Positions 1 through 8,077 of a stretch of 34,463 nt of DNA are shown here, piece after piece. Every line of letters begins with the position of its first letter. Position 1 is the first letter of the stretch. The DNA is from a virus. Location of the stretch: positions 1 to 34,463 of IMG/VR virus record IMGVR_UViG_3300018041_000026, one strand, 5' to 3'. The notes beneath the pieces are model-generated. The model did not search any database and was not told the origin of the DNA. It saw only the letters and a list, made by a program, of their open reading frames with translations. The position numbers were made by a program, and so were the translations under genes.

Positions 1-678
1 ACAAACGGTGTACAAAATTACACTCCAAAAACCTTAATGATAGGTAATGGCAGTACTGATGGAATGATAACAGGATTCTCACAGCCATCTGGTACAGGTA
101 GTAACTCAATTGCCGGTAGAAATTTAATTTTAAGAGGAGGAGTTGGAACCGGAGCAGGAGCAAATGGCGATATAATTTTCAAAGGAGCTAATACTCTGGT
201 GTATGGAAACCAGTTACCTCATGCTGAAGCAGAAAGAGCTAGAATACTATCATCAGGAGGTATTACCTTTAACGGTGACACTGCCGCTGCTAACGCGTTA
301 GATGATTATGAAGAAGGGACTTGGACTCCAAGTATACTACAGCAAGATAATTTATCGTCTACTACTGTTTCTTCTGCTAAGTATATTAAAATTGGTAATA
401 TAGTTCATATAAATGCTGAATTTTTAACTACAGCGTCTTCAACAACGGCAGAAACAAGACTACGTTTCACCATTCCGTTTAGTACAAATAATAACGGGTA
501 CGATGACGTTGGTCATGCAGCCCTAATCTTTGGTTCTGGTAATAATAGATTTGGATTAGGATCAGTGTATAGAGGTACATCTGAGTTAACAAGTACTTTT
601 GTTTATATAGCAGCAGGACAGATAAATTCTGCAACTAATGGTAGTATCAAAGTTTCATTTACATACTTAATAGAATAA
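1..678 (+). CDS. Tail fibre / receptor-binding protein, C-terminal part (5' end outside window)
   Basis: The reading frame is open from base 1, so the ATG at 37 is probably internal and the gene starts left of the window. The visible 225 residues are rich in Gly, Ser, Thr and Asn. The motif LDDYEEGTWTPSI (about 295-335) is recurrent in phage tail fibre and spike proteins, where it joins the shaft to a C-terminal head domain. The last ~110 residues form a beta-rich segment with alternating hydrophobics (for example YIKIGNIVHINAEF), fitting a trimeric receptor-binding tip. It probably sits at the virion surface and binds the host envelope. The next gene starts 2 nt after the stop, implying co-transcription. 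No enzymatic motif is seen. The fibre call rests on the motif and composition; the receptor is unknown. Confidence 0.72.
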   Translation, partial: TNGVQNYTPKTLMIGNGSTDGMITGFSQPSGTGSNSIAGRNLILRGGVGTGAGANGDIIFKGANTLVYGNQLPHAEAERARILSSGGITFNGDTAAANALDDYEEGTWTPSILQQDNLSSTTVSSAKYIKIGNIVHINAEFLTTASSTTAETRLRFTIPFSTNNNGYDDVGHAALIFGSGNNRFGLGSVYRGTSELTSTFVYIAAGQINSATNGSIKVSFTYLIE

Positions 679-680
679 AA

Positions 681-932
681 ATGGCAATAACAAAAACAAC
701 TAAAACAGACAAGATTGAGATCGTGGGTGATTTCAAGAACATTCAAGTAAGAGAAGCAACCGTTATCGAAGAAGATGGTGTAGAACTTACAAGAAGCTTT
801 CATCGATATGTATTAGCTCCGGGTAGTGACCTTACAGACCAACCATCTGAGGTGGTAGCTGTAGCTAATGCAGTATGGACGCAAGAAATAATTGATGCTT
901 ATAACGCTAGCATGGAGTCACCAGAAATTTAG
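681..932 (+). CDS. Small protein of unknown function after the tail fibre
   Basis: This 83-residue protein starts 2 nt after the fibre stop codon and is probably translated by coupling with it. It has a basic N-terminal start (MAITKTTKTDKIEIVG), alternating beta-like segments, and a C-terminal half with VVAVANAVWTQEIIDAYNAS that looks helical. There is no signal peptide, membrane segment or catalytic motif. Similar small proteins commonly sit beside fibre genes in marine Bacteroidota phages, so a minor structural or assembly role is possible. That is inference from position only. Confidence 0.6.
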   Translation: MAITKTTKTDKIEIVGDFKNIQVREATVIEEDGVELTRSFHRYVLAPGSDLTDQPSEVVAVANAVWTQEIIDAYNASMESPEI

Positions 933-940
933 TATATTTG
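933..940 (+). promoter_or_regulatory. Bacteroidota-type promoter -7 box (TATATTTG)
   Basis: TATATTTG matches the Bacteroidota -7 consensus TAnnTTTG. It begins directly after the stop codon of the preceding gene and ends 25 nt before the ATG at 966. No convincing -33 TTG element is seen at the usual spacing. Confidence 0.6.
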
Positions 941-965
941 CACAAATAATTTAATTTAAAACACT

Positions 966-1226
966 ATGTCACAGAAAATCACTGACGAACAACTAAAGAG
1001 CCTACAAGAAAAGGTAGGCGCAATTCAAAACATCCAAGCTCAAATTGGAGGATTAGAGGCACAGAAACACGCTGCGCTACACGTACTTGCTTCTCAACAA
1101 GAAGAACTTCAGACGCTTCAGCAGTCGCTAGAAGAAGAGTACGGTAAAGTATCAATCAATATTCAAGACGGAACTTACGAGCCTATTGAAGAAGATGCGC
1201 CCGTTTCTGAGTTAGCGAAAGCCTAA
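966..1226 (+). CDS. Small coiled-coil protein of unknown function
   Basis: This 86-residue protein is almost entirely predicted coiled coil from about residue 5 to 60, with heptad-like L/I spacing (DEQLKSLQEKVGAIQNIQ, then the LQTLQQSLEEEYGKV region). A short acidic tail follows. It is a monocistronic unit: a TAnnTTTG promoter box lies just upstream and an intrinsic terminator just downstream, so it can be expressed independently of the fibre and packaging genes. There is no catalytic motif or signal peptide. Small coiled-coil proteins of this type recur in marine phage structural regions, but I know no assigned function. Trimerisation or an assembly-chaperone role for the fibre is conceivable but not shown. 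Confidence 0.65.
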   Translation: MSQKITDEQLKSLQEKVGAIQNIQAQIGGLEAQKHAALHVLASQQEELQTLQQSLEEEYGKVSINIQDGTYEPIEEDAPVSELAKA

Positions 1227-1250
1227 TCAAACAATAAATACACTAACTAC

Positions 1251-1290
1251 GAAGCAGGGTGGTCTAAGACTGTCCTGCTTTCGTTTTATT
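1251..1290 (+). terminator. Rho-independent terminator
   Basis: AAGCAGG (1252-1258) pairs perfectly with CCTGCTT (1274-1280). A smaller inner inverted repeat GTCtaaGAC lies in the loop. The stem is followed by a T-rich run (TTCGTTTTATT). It closes the transcription unit of the coiled-coil gene. Confidence 0.75.
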
Positions 1291-1298
1291 ACAATTAA

Positions 1299-1520
1299 AT
1301 GTCATACATTAGAAAAATATCGGTAGGTACCGACTACAAGAACGCTATGCACTATATAGTAGGGCAAACTGTTATGGGTGGTAACTATATTATATCAGAA
1401 ATAGTTTCAGACAATAACGGATACGGTGTCTGGATAAGAAACGATCAAGGAGAAAGTTTTCAGTGGAAGTTTTTTGATAATATTCCATGTGTAATAGAAT
1501 TTGATCTTGACTTGATATGA
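1299..1520 (+). CDS. Small protein of unknown function upstream of the co-chaperonin
   Basis: This 73-residue protein is a mix of beta-like stretches (NYIISEIVS, GVWIRNDQG, QWKFFDNIPCVIEF). The stop codon overlaps the next start as ATGA (1517-1520), indicating translational coupling to the GroES-like gene. The start lies about 9 nt after the terminator's T-run and no promoter box was found, so expression probably depends on read-through. No recognisable motif. The compact beta-rich look and the tight coupling suggest a partner of the co-chaperonin or a packaging-region accessory, but this is speculative. Confidence 0.55.
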   Translation: MSYIRKISVGTDYKNAMHYIVGQTVMGGNYIISEIVSDNNGYGVWIRNDQGESFQWKFFDNIPCVIEFDLDLI

Positions 1521-2089
1521 AGCCTAGGTACACCTACTTAATAAAGCCTGTAGGTTCTGAGCATATAACAACAAAAAAAGTTGGAGACCAAGAGCTTACT
1601 ATTAACGCTACAATAGAAAACGCTAAGTATGTTAACAGAATCGGCGAGGTTATTTCGGCCCCTGATGATAGTGAACAACTTAAGACGGGTGATTTGGTTG
1701 TAGTTCATCACAACGTGTTTCGTACCTATCTTGATATGAAGGGTAGAAAAAGAAAGTCTAACGAGTATTTTAGGGACGGAAAATATCTTGTACCTTTAGA
1801 TAAGATGTATATGTATCAAAGAGACGGTGAGTGGAGATCTTTAAACCATTACTGCTTTGTAAAGCCTGTAGACTACCGACAAGAATCTGAGATACTAAGA
1901 ACGGATAAGGAAGAGAAGCATACAGGTGTGATTGCTTACACAAATGACTACTTAGAAAGCAAAGGTGTTTTCAACGGAGACACTATTGGTTTTACTAAGA
2001 ACAGTGAGTACGAGTTTAATATTGATGGCGAAAAACTCTATAGAATGCAAACAAGAGATATATGCCTTACGATAACAGAAAAAGAATAG
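1517..2089 (+). CDS. GroES-like co-chaperonin with two cpn10-like halves
   Basis: This 190-residue protein is twice the usual cpn10 length (about 95-100). The C-terminal half (about 111-187) follows the GroES pattern: FVKPV for the first strand, a flexible segment with EIL (125-127) at the place of the mobile-loop IVL, GVIAY, GDTIGFTKNSEYEF, then IDGEKLYRMQTRDICLTI. GroES carries the equivalent GD-x-VLF-x-K-x-x-x-T-E and IDG-EEYLIL-x-ESDILA. The N-terminal half repeats the theme with RIGEVISAPD (41-50) and LKTGDLVVVHHNVF (55-68). Such a protein would cap the host GroEL, as T4 gp31 does, to help fold the capsid protein. It overlaps the gene before by 4 nt (ATGA) and the next by 28 nt, and sits next to the terminase and capsid genes. 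No GroEL homologue is present here. The fold assignment is by motif reading, not by search. Confidence 0.7.
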   Translation: MKPRYTYLIKPVGSEHITTKKVGDQELTINATIENAKYVNRIGEVISAPDDSEQLKTGDLVVVHHNVFRTYLDMKGRKRKSNEYFRDGKYLVPLDKMYMYQRDGEWRSLNHYCFVKPVDYRQESEILRTDKEEKHTGVIAYTNDYLESKGVFNGDTIGFTKNSEYEFNIDGEKLYRMQTRDICLTITEKE

Positions 2090-2361
2090 AACGTATTATA
2101 TCTGCTGGAGAACGTGCCGTAGAAGAGCTTATAAAAGTTCTTCACAGTGAGATCATTACAGATGACCCAGAGCACGACCTAGCAGCGGATAGGTTGAAAA
2201 ACGCAGCAGCTACTAAAAAGATGGCTTTGAACGATGCGTTTGATATGTTAAATAGAATAGAATTAGAACGAGCTAAGTTGGATGGCAACGAGGAAACAGA
2301 AGATACAAGCAGTAAAGGATTCCAAAGCTTCGCAGAGGGAAGAAGCAAGAAGTCTAAGTAA
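2062..2361 (+). CDS. Probable terminase small subunit (by position)
   Basis: This 99-residue protein is almost wholly helical. It has a basic N-terminal patch (NRKRIERI), a long helical pair through about residue 70, and a Ser/Lys-rich tail ending GRSKKSK. It lies immediately before the large terminase and overlaps it by 80 nt (2282-2361); it also overlaps the co-chaperonin by 28 nt. Size, helical content and position fit a small terminase that recognises phage DNA and forms a ring, but I cannot point to a diagnostic helix-turn-helix. An alternative is an unrelated packaging accessory. Confidence 0.4.
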   Translation: MPYDNRKRIERIISAGERAVEELIKVLHSEIITDDPEHDLAADRLKNAAATKKMALNDAFDMLNRIELERAKLDGNEETEDTSSKGFQSFAEGRSKKSK

Positions 2362-4522
2362 AACTGTAGACATAAGCTTTCCTAAAAACAAGAAGTGGGA
2401 ATACGGCTATGACGAAAAGTACGACGTGGTTTGCATTTCTAAGGATGGAACTGTTGGTGAGGTTATTGAGATTCAAAACCTTAAGATAGCTTTACCTGCT
2501 ACACCTAAAAACGTATATTCTAACGAATATAAAAGATGGGAGCCTTTTGAGTACGCTAAAGAACTTTCAAAAATCAAGTCTATATTCCATTGGAACGAGT
2601 ATCCTAACTCATTTAAGTCTCAATGGGTTGATTATATTGAAGAAGAGTTTAACCGTAGAGAAAACGGTTTCTGGTTCAATAATAATAATAAGCCAACCTA
2701 CATAACAGGAACCCACTACATGTACCTTCAGTGGACAAAGATAGATGTTGGCCACCCAGACTACAGGGAATCAAACCGACTATTCTTTATATTTTGGGAA
2801 GCTTGTAAAGCAGATAACAGGTGTTATGGAATGTGTTACCTCAAGAATCGTCGTTCAGGATTCTCTTTTATGTCTTCATCAGAAACGGTAAACTTAGCTA
2901 CAATAACAAGCGACGCTCGTTTTGGTATACTGTCAAAAACAGGATCAGATGCAAAGAAGATGTTTACAGATAAGGTGGTACCAATATCAATGAACTACCC
3001 TTTCTTTTTTAAGCCTATACAAGATGGTATGGACAGGCCAAAGACGGAACTTGCTTACCGTGTACCTGCATCAAAACTTACAAGAAAAACTATAGAAAAC
3101 ACTAACGGACCAGCGGATTTAGAAGGTTTAGATACAACTATTGACTGGAAAAACACAGGAGACAACTCTTACGATGGTGAGAAATTACGCTTCCTTGTAC
3201 ATGACGAGTCTGGTAAATGGTTACCTCCTGATAGCATTCTAAATAACTGGCGCGTGGTAAAGACCACTCTTAGACTCGGTCGGCGAATTATTGGAAAGTG
3301 TATGATGGGATCAACTTCAAACGCGTTAGATAAAGGGGGGTCTAACTTCAAAAAAATGTATGAGGATTCCAATGTATTAGAGCGTAACGCTAACGGACAA
3401 ACTAAGAGTGGTCTATATTCTTTATTTATACCTATGGAGTGGAACTTCGAAGGATTTATAGATGAGTATGGGCAGCCCGTATTCAGAAAGCCAGACAAAC
3501 CTGTGTTTGATGCTATGGGTGATGTTATAGATAATGGTGTCTTGGACTACTGGGAAAACGAAGTGGAGTCCTTAAAGAACGACCCTGACGCACTTAACGA
3601 GTTTTATCGTCAGTTCCCAAGAACAGAGTCTCACGCATTTAGAGATGAAGCAAATAATAGTTTGTTCAACCTTCAAAAAATATACGAGCAGATAGATTAT
3701 AATGAAGGTTTAGAAGCTCAGAGAATATTGAAGAGAGGAGACTTTTCTTGGAAGAACGGGGTGAAAGATACTGAGGTGGTTTGGACGCCAAATAACAGAG
3801 GTAAATTTTTAGTATCTTGGTTACCAAGCCCACAACTTAGGAACAGAACAGAAAACAAAAATGGACGAAAATATCCTGGAAATGTTCATATTGGCGCATT
3901 TGGATGTGACAGCTATGACATCAGCGGAACTGTCGGTGGTGGTGGATCAAATGGTGCACTACATGGCGTGACCAAATTTAATATGGACGACGCTCCGAGT
4001 AATCAGTTTTTCTTGGAGTACATAGCTAGGCCTCAGACCGCAGAGTTGTTTTATGAAGACGTACTAATGGCTTTAGTTTTCTATGGTATGCCAGTACTTG
4101 CAGAGAACAATAAACCACGTCTTTTGTATCACCTTAAGAATAGGGGATATAGAGGATATAGTATTGATAGGCCAGACAAACATAAAAATAATTTGTCTAA
4201 GGCAGAGAAAGAACTGGGCGGCATACCTTCGTCTCAAGCAGTAATATCAATACACGCAGAGGCTTTAGAGGCTTATATAGAAGAGCATGTTGGGCTAACT
4301 GAAGAAGGTTCTGGTAACATGTATTTTAACAGGACACTTATTGATTGGGCTAACTACGATATCAGCAAGCGTACCAAGTTTGACGCCACTGTATCATCGG
4401 GATTAGCTATTATGGCTAACCAAAAATACCTTGTGAAACCACAAAAAGTCAGTAAAGAAATAAATGTTAACTTTGCAAAGTATAATAACAGCGGTTTATT
4501 TAGCTCAATACTAAAGAAATAA
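2282..4522 (+). CDS. terL: Terminase large subunit (packaging ATPase and nuclease)
   Basis: The 746-residue motor protein pumps DNA into proheads and cuts it. The N-terminal ATPase shows a Walker-A-like KNRRSGFSFM (188-197, an atypical loop with Arg and Gly-x-Ser), Walker B LRFLVHDES (302-310; D308, E309), and a coupling-motif-like GSTSNALDKGG (343-353). The C-terminal RNase-H-like nuclease shows D543 in GAFGCDSYD, the ENN acid E607, and D701 in KFDATVSSG. The length is typical of terminases from short-tailed Bacteroidota phages. The start at 2282 is the only ATG before the conserved region and gives an 80-nt overlap with the preceding gene. The portal follows 1 nt after the stop. It assembles on the portal vertex. 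Confidence 0.92.
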   Translation: MATRKQKIQAVKDSKASQREEARSLSKTVDISFPKNKKWEYGYDEKYDVVCISKDGTVGEVIEIQNLKIALPATPKNVYSNEYKRWEPFEYAKELSKIKSIFHWNEYPNSFKSQWVDYIEEEFNRRENGFWFNNNNKPTYITGTHYMYLQWTKIDVGHPDYRESNRLFFIFWEACKADNRCYGMCYLKNRRSGFSFMSSSETVNLATITSDARFGILSKTGSDAKKMFTDKVVPISMNYPFFFKPIQDGMDRPKTELAYRVPASKLTRKTIENTNGPADLEGLDTTIDWKNTGDNSYDGEKLRFLVHDESGKWLPPDSILNNWRVVKTTLRLGRRIIGKCMMGSTSNALDKGGSNFKKMYEDSNVLERNANGQTKSGLYSLFIPMEWNFEGFIDEYGQPVFRKPDKPVFDAMGDVIDNGVLDYWENEVESLKNDPDALNEFYRQFPRTESHAFRDEANNSLFNLQKIYEQIDYNEGLEAQRILKRGDFSWKNGVKDTEVVWTPNNRGKFLVSWLPSPQLRNRTENKNGRKYPGNVHIGAFGCDSYDISGTVGGGGSNGALHGVTKFNMDDAPSNQFFLEYIARPQTAELFYEDVLMALVFYGMPVLAENNKPRLLYHLKNRGYRGYSIDRPDKHKNNLSKAEKELGGIPSSQAVISIHAEALEAYIEEHVGLTEEGSGNMYFNRTLIDWANYDISKRTKFDATVSSGLAIMANQKYLVKPQKVSKEINVNFAKYNNSGLFSSILKK

Positions 4523-4523
4523 T

Positions 4524-6938
4524 ATGGCAAAAACATCAGATGTTGGTGGATTTCCAGATCAATTTGCTTCTGACTCAAAGAAAGCTACACCTGAATATGG
4601 TCTACAAGTAGGTAGAGCCATTGAGAATGAGTGGTTTAAAAGAGACGGTAGCGGTTCTAGATTCTACAATAGCAGAAGAAATTATCATAACTTGCGTAGC
4701 TACGCAATGGGTGAGCAGTCTGTTAAAAAATACAAAGATGAGATGTCTGTTAACGGAGACATTTCTTACCTAAATTTAGACTGGACTCCAGTACCTATCA
4801 TCCCTAAGTTTGTAGACATTGTTGTTAACGGAATGTCTAACAGACTGTTTGACGTAAAAGCCAACGCTGTAGACTCTGTATCTAGCAACAAAAAGTCTGT
4901 TTACAAAAACAAGATTCAAACCGAAATGCGAAACAAGGATTTGTTTGAGAAAATCGGTGAGAATATTGGAGAAGATATGTTTTCTATTGAGTCAGATTTG
5001 TTACCTAAAACACAGGACGAGCTTGACTTACATATGATTATTGACTACAAGGATGATATTGAGATTGCTGAAGAAAAAGCTATCGAATCAATCCTTAACA
5101 ATAATGACTACGAGTTAATTAAAAAGAGGATTGACGAAGACGCTACTGTTATTGGTATATCAGCGTTAAAACACTCTTTCAACAACCACGATGGTATTAG
5201 AGTCGAGTACGTTGACCCAGCAAACCTTATCCATAGCCCTACAGACGACCCAACGTTTAAGGATTGTTACTATTTCGGAGAGGTAAAAAACGTTAACGTT
5301 ACAGAGCTTAAAAAACTCGATCCATCACTAAGTACTGATGAGCTAAGAGATATTGCTAAGACAGCGTCTAAGTGGGACTACTATCAAAACCTAAGAAAAG
5401 AGTTTAGTGCATCTAACTCTGAGTTTGATAAGAACACGGTAAACTTACTTTACTTCTGTTATAAGACAGATAAGAATATTGTATACAAGAAAAAGGTTAC
5501 TCCAGTTGGGACTGATAAAGTAATCAAAAAGGATGATTCATTCAACCCGCCAGAGAACGAAAAGTTTGAGGTACTATCAAAGCGTATTGACGTTTGGTAT
5601 GAGGGTGTACTAGTTCTTGGTACAGATAAGATTCTTAAATGGGATCTTATGAAAAATATGGTTAGACCAAAGTCAGCCATCGAAAAAGTTCACGCGCCGT
5701 ATATTGTGTCTGCCCCTAAAATGTATAGAGGACAGATTGACTCTTTGGTAAAGCGAATGATTCCTTTTGCTGACCAGATCCAAATGGTTCACCTAAAGCT
5801 TCAGCAAGTAACCTCTAAGATGATACCTGATGGTGTGTACTTAGATATTGATGGTCTGGCATCTATTAACTTGGGTAACGGAGCTTCGTATACACCTCAA
5901 GAAGCGCTTAACCTTTACTTCCAAACAGGATCGGTTATTGGTCGTAGCTATACTGAAGATGGTGAGTACAACCACGGTAAAGTGCCAGTACAAGAGCTAA
6001 CTTCTTCTGGAGCAAACGGTAAGATTAGTTCGCTTATTAGTATGTACAACTACAACCTAAATATGATTAGGTCTGTAACAGGTCTTAATGAGGCTAGAGA
6101 CGGTAGTATGCCAGATTCAAACTCTTTGGTGGGTGTACAAAAACTAGCAGCACTAAACTCAAATACAGCTACAAGACATATCTTAAAGTCTGGACTATTT
6201 GTTACTCAACGTATTGCTGAGTGTATCAGTTATAGAATATCTGACATGTTGGAGTACTCTGATATGGCAGAGGACTTTGCTAAAAACATTGGTAGAGCTA
6301 GTTTAGAGATATTAAAAGAAATTTCTGAACTACACCTACATGACTTTGGTATATATATTGAGTTGCATCCAGACGAAGAAGAGAAGGCTGTTTTAGAACA
6401 AAACATTCAAGTAGCTTTAGCTAATGGAAAGATTGATATTGACGACGCTATTGATGTTAGGTCTATCAAAAACACCAAGATTGCTTCTCAACTTCTTAAG
6501 GTTAGAAAGCAAAGAAAAGAGAAGTTAGATAACAAGAGACAACAAGAGAATATTGCATTGCAAGCTGAAGCAAACCAACAAGCAGCTATGACCGCTGAAC
6601 AAGGTAAGCAACAGACTATAATGACTGAAGGTGAGGTTAAGGCCAAACTAAAAGAGTTAGAGGCTCAGTACGAGTTACAGAGAATGCAGATGGAGTTTCA
6701 ATTGAAGTCACAACTTATTCAAATGCAGAAGAGTATGGACAGCCAAATAAAGATGGCTGAAGTACAAGGACATATGGATAAGGAGAAATACAAAGAAGAT
6801 CGTAAAGATCAAAGAACTGCTAAGCAAGCAACCCAACAATCTAAATTAATTCAGCAAAGAAACCAAGACTTAGACCCAATAGACTTTGATGGACAGGACT
6901 CACTAGGCTCTGGACTTGAAGGTTTAATGGATATTTAA
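4524..6938 (+). CDS. Portal protein
   Basis: This 804-residue protein would form the dodecameric channel at the capsid vertex where terminase docks. Family-typical features are the early segment YLNLDWTPVPIIPKFVDIVV, a long alpha/beta middle, and MVHLKLQQVTSKMIPDG near residue 420-440. The last ~170 residues (about 640-800) form a Gln- and Lys-rich helical region (for example QYELQRMQMEFQLKSQLIQM). It resembles an extended helical barrel such as that of the P22 portal. It is flanked by terL and the scaffold, the canonical order. It probably shares the terminase transcript, and a new promoter box follows it. Assignment is by position, size and recognisable segments. Confidence 0.88.
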   Translation: MAKTSDVGGFPDQFASDSKKATPEYGLQVGRAIENEWFKRDGSGSRFYNSRRNYHNLRSYAMGEQSVKKYKDEMSVNGDISYLNLDWTPVPIIPKFVDIVVNGMSNRLFDVKANAVDSVSSNKKSVYKNKIQTEMRNKDLFEKIGENIGEDMFSIESDLLPKTQDELDLHMIIDYKDDIEIAEEKAIESILNNNDYELIKKRIDEDATVIGISALKHSFNNHDGIRVEYVDPANLIHSPTDDPTFKDCYYFGEVKNVNVTELKKLDPSLSTDELRDIAKTASKWDYYQNLRKEFSASNSEFDKNTVNLLYFCYKTDKNIVYKKKVTPVGTDKVIKKDDSFNPPENEKFEVLSKRIDVWYEGVLVLGTDKILKWDLMKNMVRPKSAIEKVHAPYIVSAPKMYRGQIDSLVKRMIPFADQIQMVHLKLQQVTSKMIPDGVYLDIDGLASINLGNGASYTPQEALNLYFQTGSVIGRSYTEDGEYNHGKVPVQELTSSGANGKISSLISMYNYNLNMIRSVTGLNEARDGSMPDSNSLVGVQKLAALNSNTATRHILKSGLFVTQRIAECISYRISDMLEYSDMAEDFAKNIGRASLEILKEISELHLHDFGIYIELHPDEEEKAVLEQNIQVALANGKIDIDDAIDVRSIKNTKIASQLLKVRKQRKEKLDNKRQQENIALQAEANQQAAMTAEQGKQQTIMTEGEVKAKLKELEAQYELQRMQMEFQLKSQLIQMQKSMDSQIKMAEVQGHMDKEKYKEDRKDQRTAKQATQQSKLIQQRNQDLDPIDFDGQDSLGSGLEGLMDI

Positions 6939-6946
6939 GGTTTTTG

Positions 6947-6954
6947 TATCTTTG
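6947..6954 (+). promoter_or_regulatory. Bacteroidota-type promoter -7 box (TATCTTTG)
   Basis: TATCTTTG fits TAnnTTTG and ends 18 nt before the scaffold ATG. It gives the scaffold and major capsid genes, whose products are needed in excess, their own promoter separate from terminase and portal. Confidence 0.68.
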
Positions 6955-6972
6955 TGCCAAATCTAATATAAT

Positions 6973-8055
6973 ATGGAATGGAATTTTAAAGTACTGGACG
7001 ATAACGGAAACGCTATTGAGCCAGAACAGCCAGAGGTTGAAGCTCAAGAAGAAGTAACTGAAGAGCTGACTGAGGATGTAAATACAGAGGTTCAAGAAGA
7101 AGTTTCTGAGCCAGAAGTAGTGGAGGAAGAACCACAAGAAGAACCTGTTGTTGCAGCACAGGAGCCAGAGGTTGACGTAGATTCACTTTACGCCAGAATC
7201 AAAGAGCTCGAAGAAGTAAAAGTTCAGACAAATACTGAAGAGCTACCTGAAGATGTAGCTAAGTTTTTAGAGTACAAAAAAGAGACAGGACGTGGTTTTG
7301 AGGATTACTTAAACCTACAAAAAGACTGGAACTCAGTTGAAGACACTAACGTGTTACGACAGTACTACAAAGAAACTAAGCCACACTTAGACGATGAGGA
7401 TATTGATTTCCTTATCAATAAGAATTTCTCTTACGATGAGGATTACGCAGAGAATGATGAGATTAGAGAAAAGAAGGTAGCATTAAAAGATGAGTTATAT
7501 AAAGCTCGAAACCACTTTAATGATTTGAAGGAAAGGTATAAGGCACCACTTGAGTCAAGTTCTGCTAACCTTCCTGAAGACGTAAAAGAGGCTTACGAGT
7601 TTTACAATGACTATAAACAAAGTTCGCAAAAGGAAAAGGAACTAACTGAGCAAAGGGCTAAAGTTTTCGCTGAAAAGACAAGCAGTCTATTCAATGAAGA
7701 GTTCAAAGGTTTTGAATTCGATCTCGGAGAAAAGAAACAAGCGTTTGTCCCGAAGGATGTAAACAAAGTCAAAGAGTTTCAGTCTGATATTTCTAATTTC
7801 TTTGCTCAACACTTGGATGAGAATGGTATCATAAAAGATGCCACCTCATATCACAAAGCTCTATTCGCTGCGACTAATGCAGACGCCATGGCCAAATATT
7901 TCTATGAGCAGGGTAGAGCAGACGCAACCGATGGGATTGTAAAAGAAACCAAGAACATCGACATGTCTGTTCGGGATAACAAGGGTGTTGAGACAGGAGT
8001 GCCGAAAATCAGGTTGGTGAATGATTCAAGTAGCGAATTTAAACTAAAATTTTAA
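6973..8055 (+). CDS. Capsid scaffolding protein
   Basis: This 360-residue protein has a strongly acidic, Glu/Pro/Val-rich first ~75 residues (repeats like EVEEEPQEEPVV), then a long helical and coiled-coil middle (ELEEVKVQTNTEEL; KEKELTEQRAKVFAEKTSS), and a basic C-terminal tail ending SSSEFKLKF. This layout and its place directly between portal and major capsid genes are typical of scaffolds of HK97-fold phages. It would line the inside of the prohead and leave on packaging. The basic tail is a candidate capsid-binding end, as in P22 scaffold. No protease motif is seen. It follows its own promoter box by 18 nt. Confidence 0.78.
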   Translation: MEWNFKVLDDNGNAIEPEQPEVEAQEEVTEELTEDVNTEVQEEVSEPEVVEEEPQEEPVVAAQEPEVDVDSLYARIKELEEVKVQTNTEELPEDVAKFLEYKKETGRGFEDYLNLQKDWNSVEDTNVLRQYYKETKPHLDDEDIDFLINKNFSYDEDYAENDEIREKKVALKDELYKARNHFNDLKERYKAPLESSSANLPEDVKEAYEFYNDYKQSSQKEKELTEQRAKVFAEKTSSLFNEEFKGFEFDLGEKKQAFVPKDVNKVKEFQSDISNFFAQHLDENGIIKDATSYHKALFAATNADAMAKYFYEQGRADATDGIVKETKNIDMSVRDNKGVETGVPKIRLVNDSSSEFKLKF

Positions 8056-8077
8056 ACAACGCTAAAAAACATAAAAA

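Noticed and set aside
3169-3498. Minus-strand frame of 109 codons inside terL
   Set aside because: Antisense to the conserved terminase ATPase coding region.
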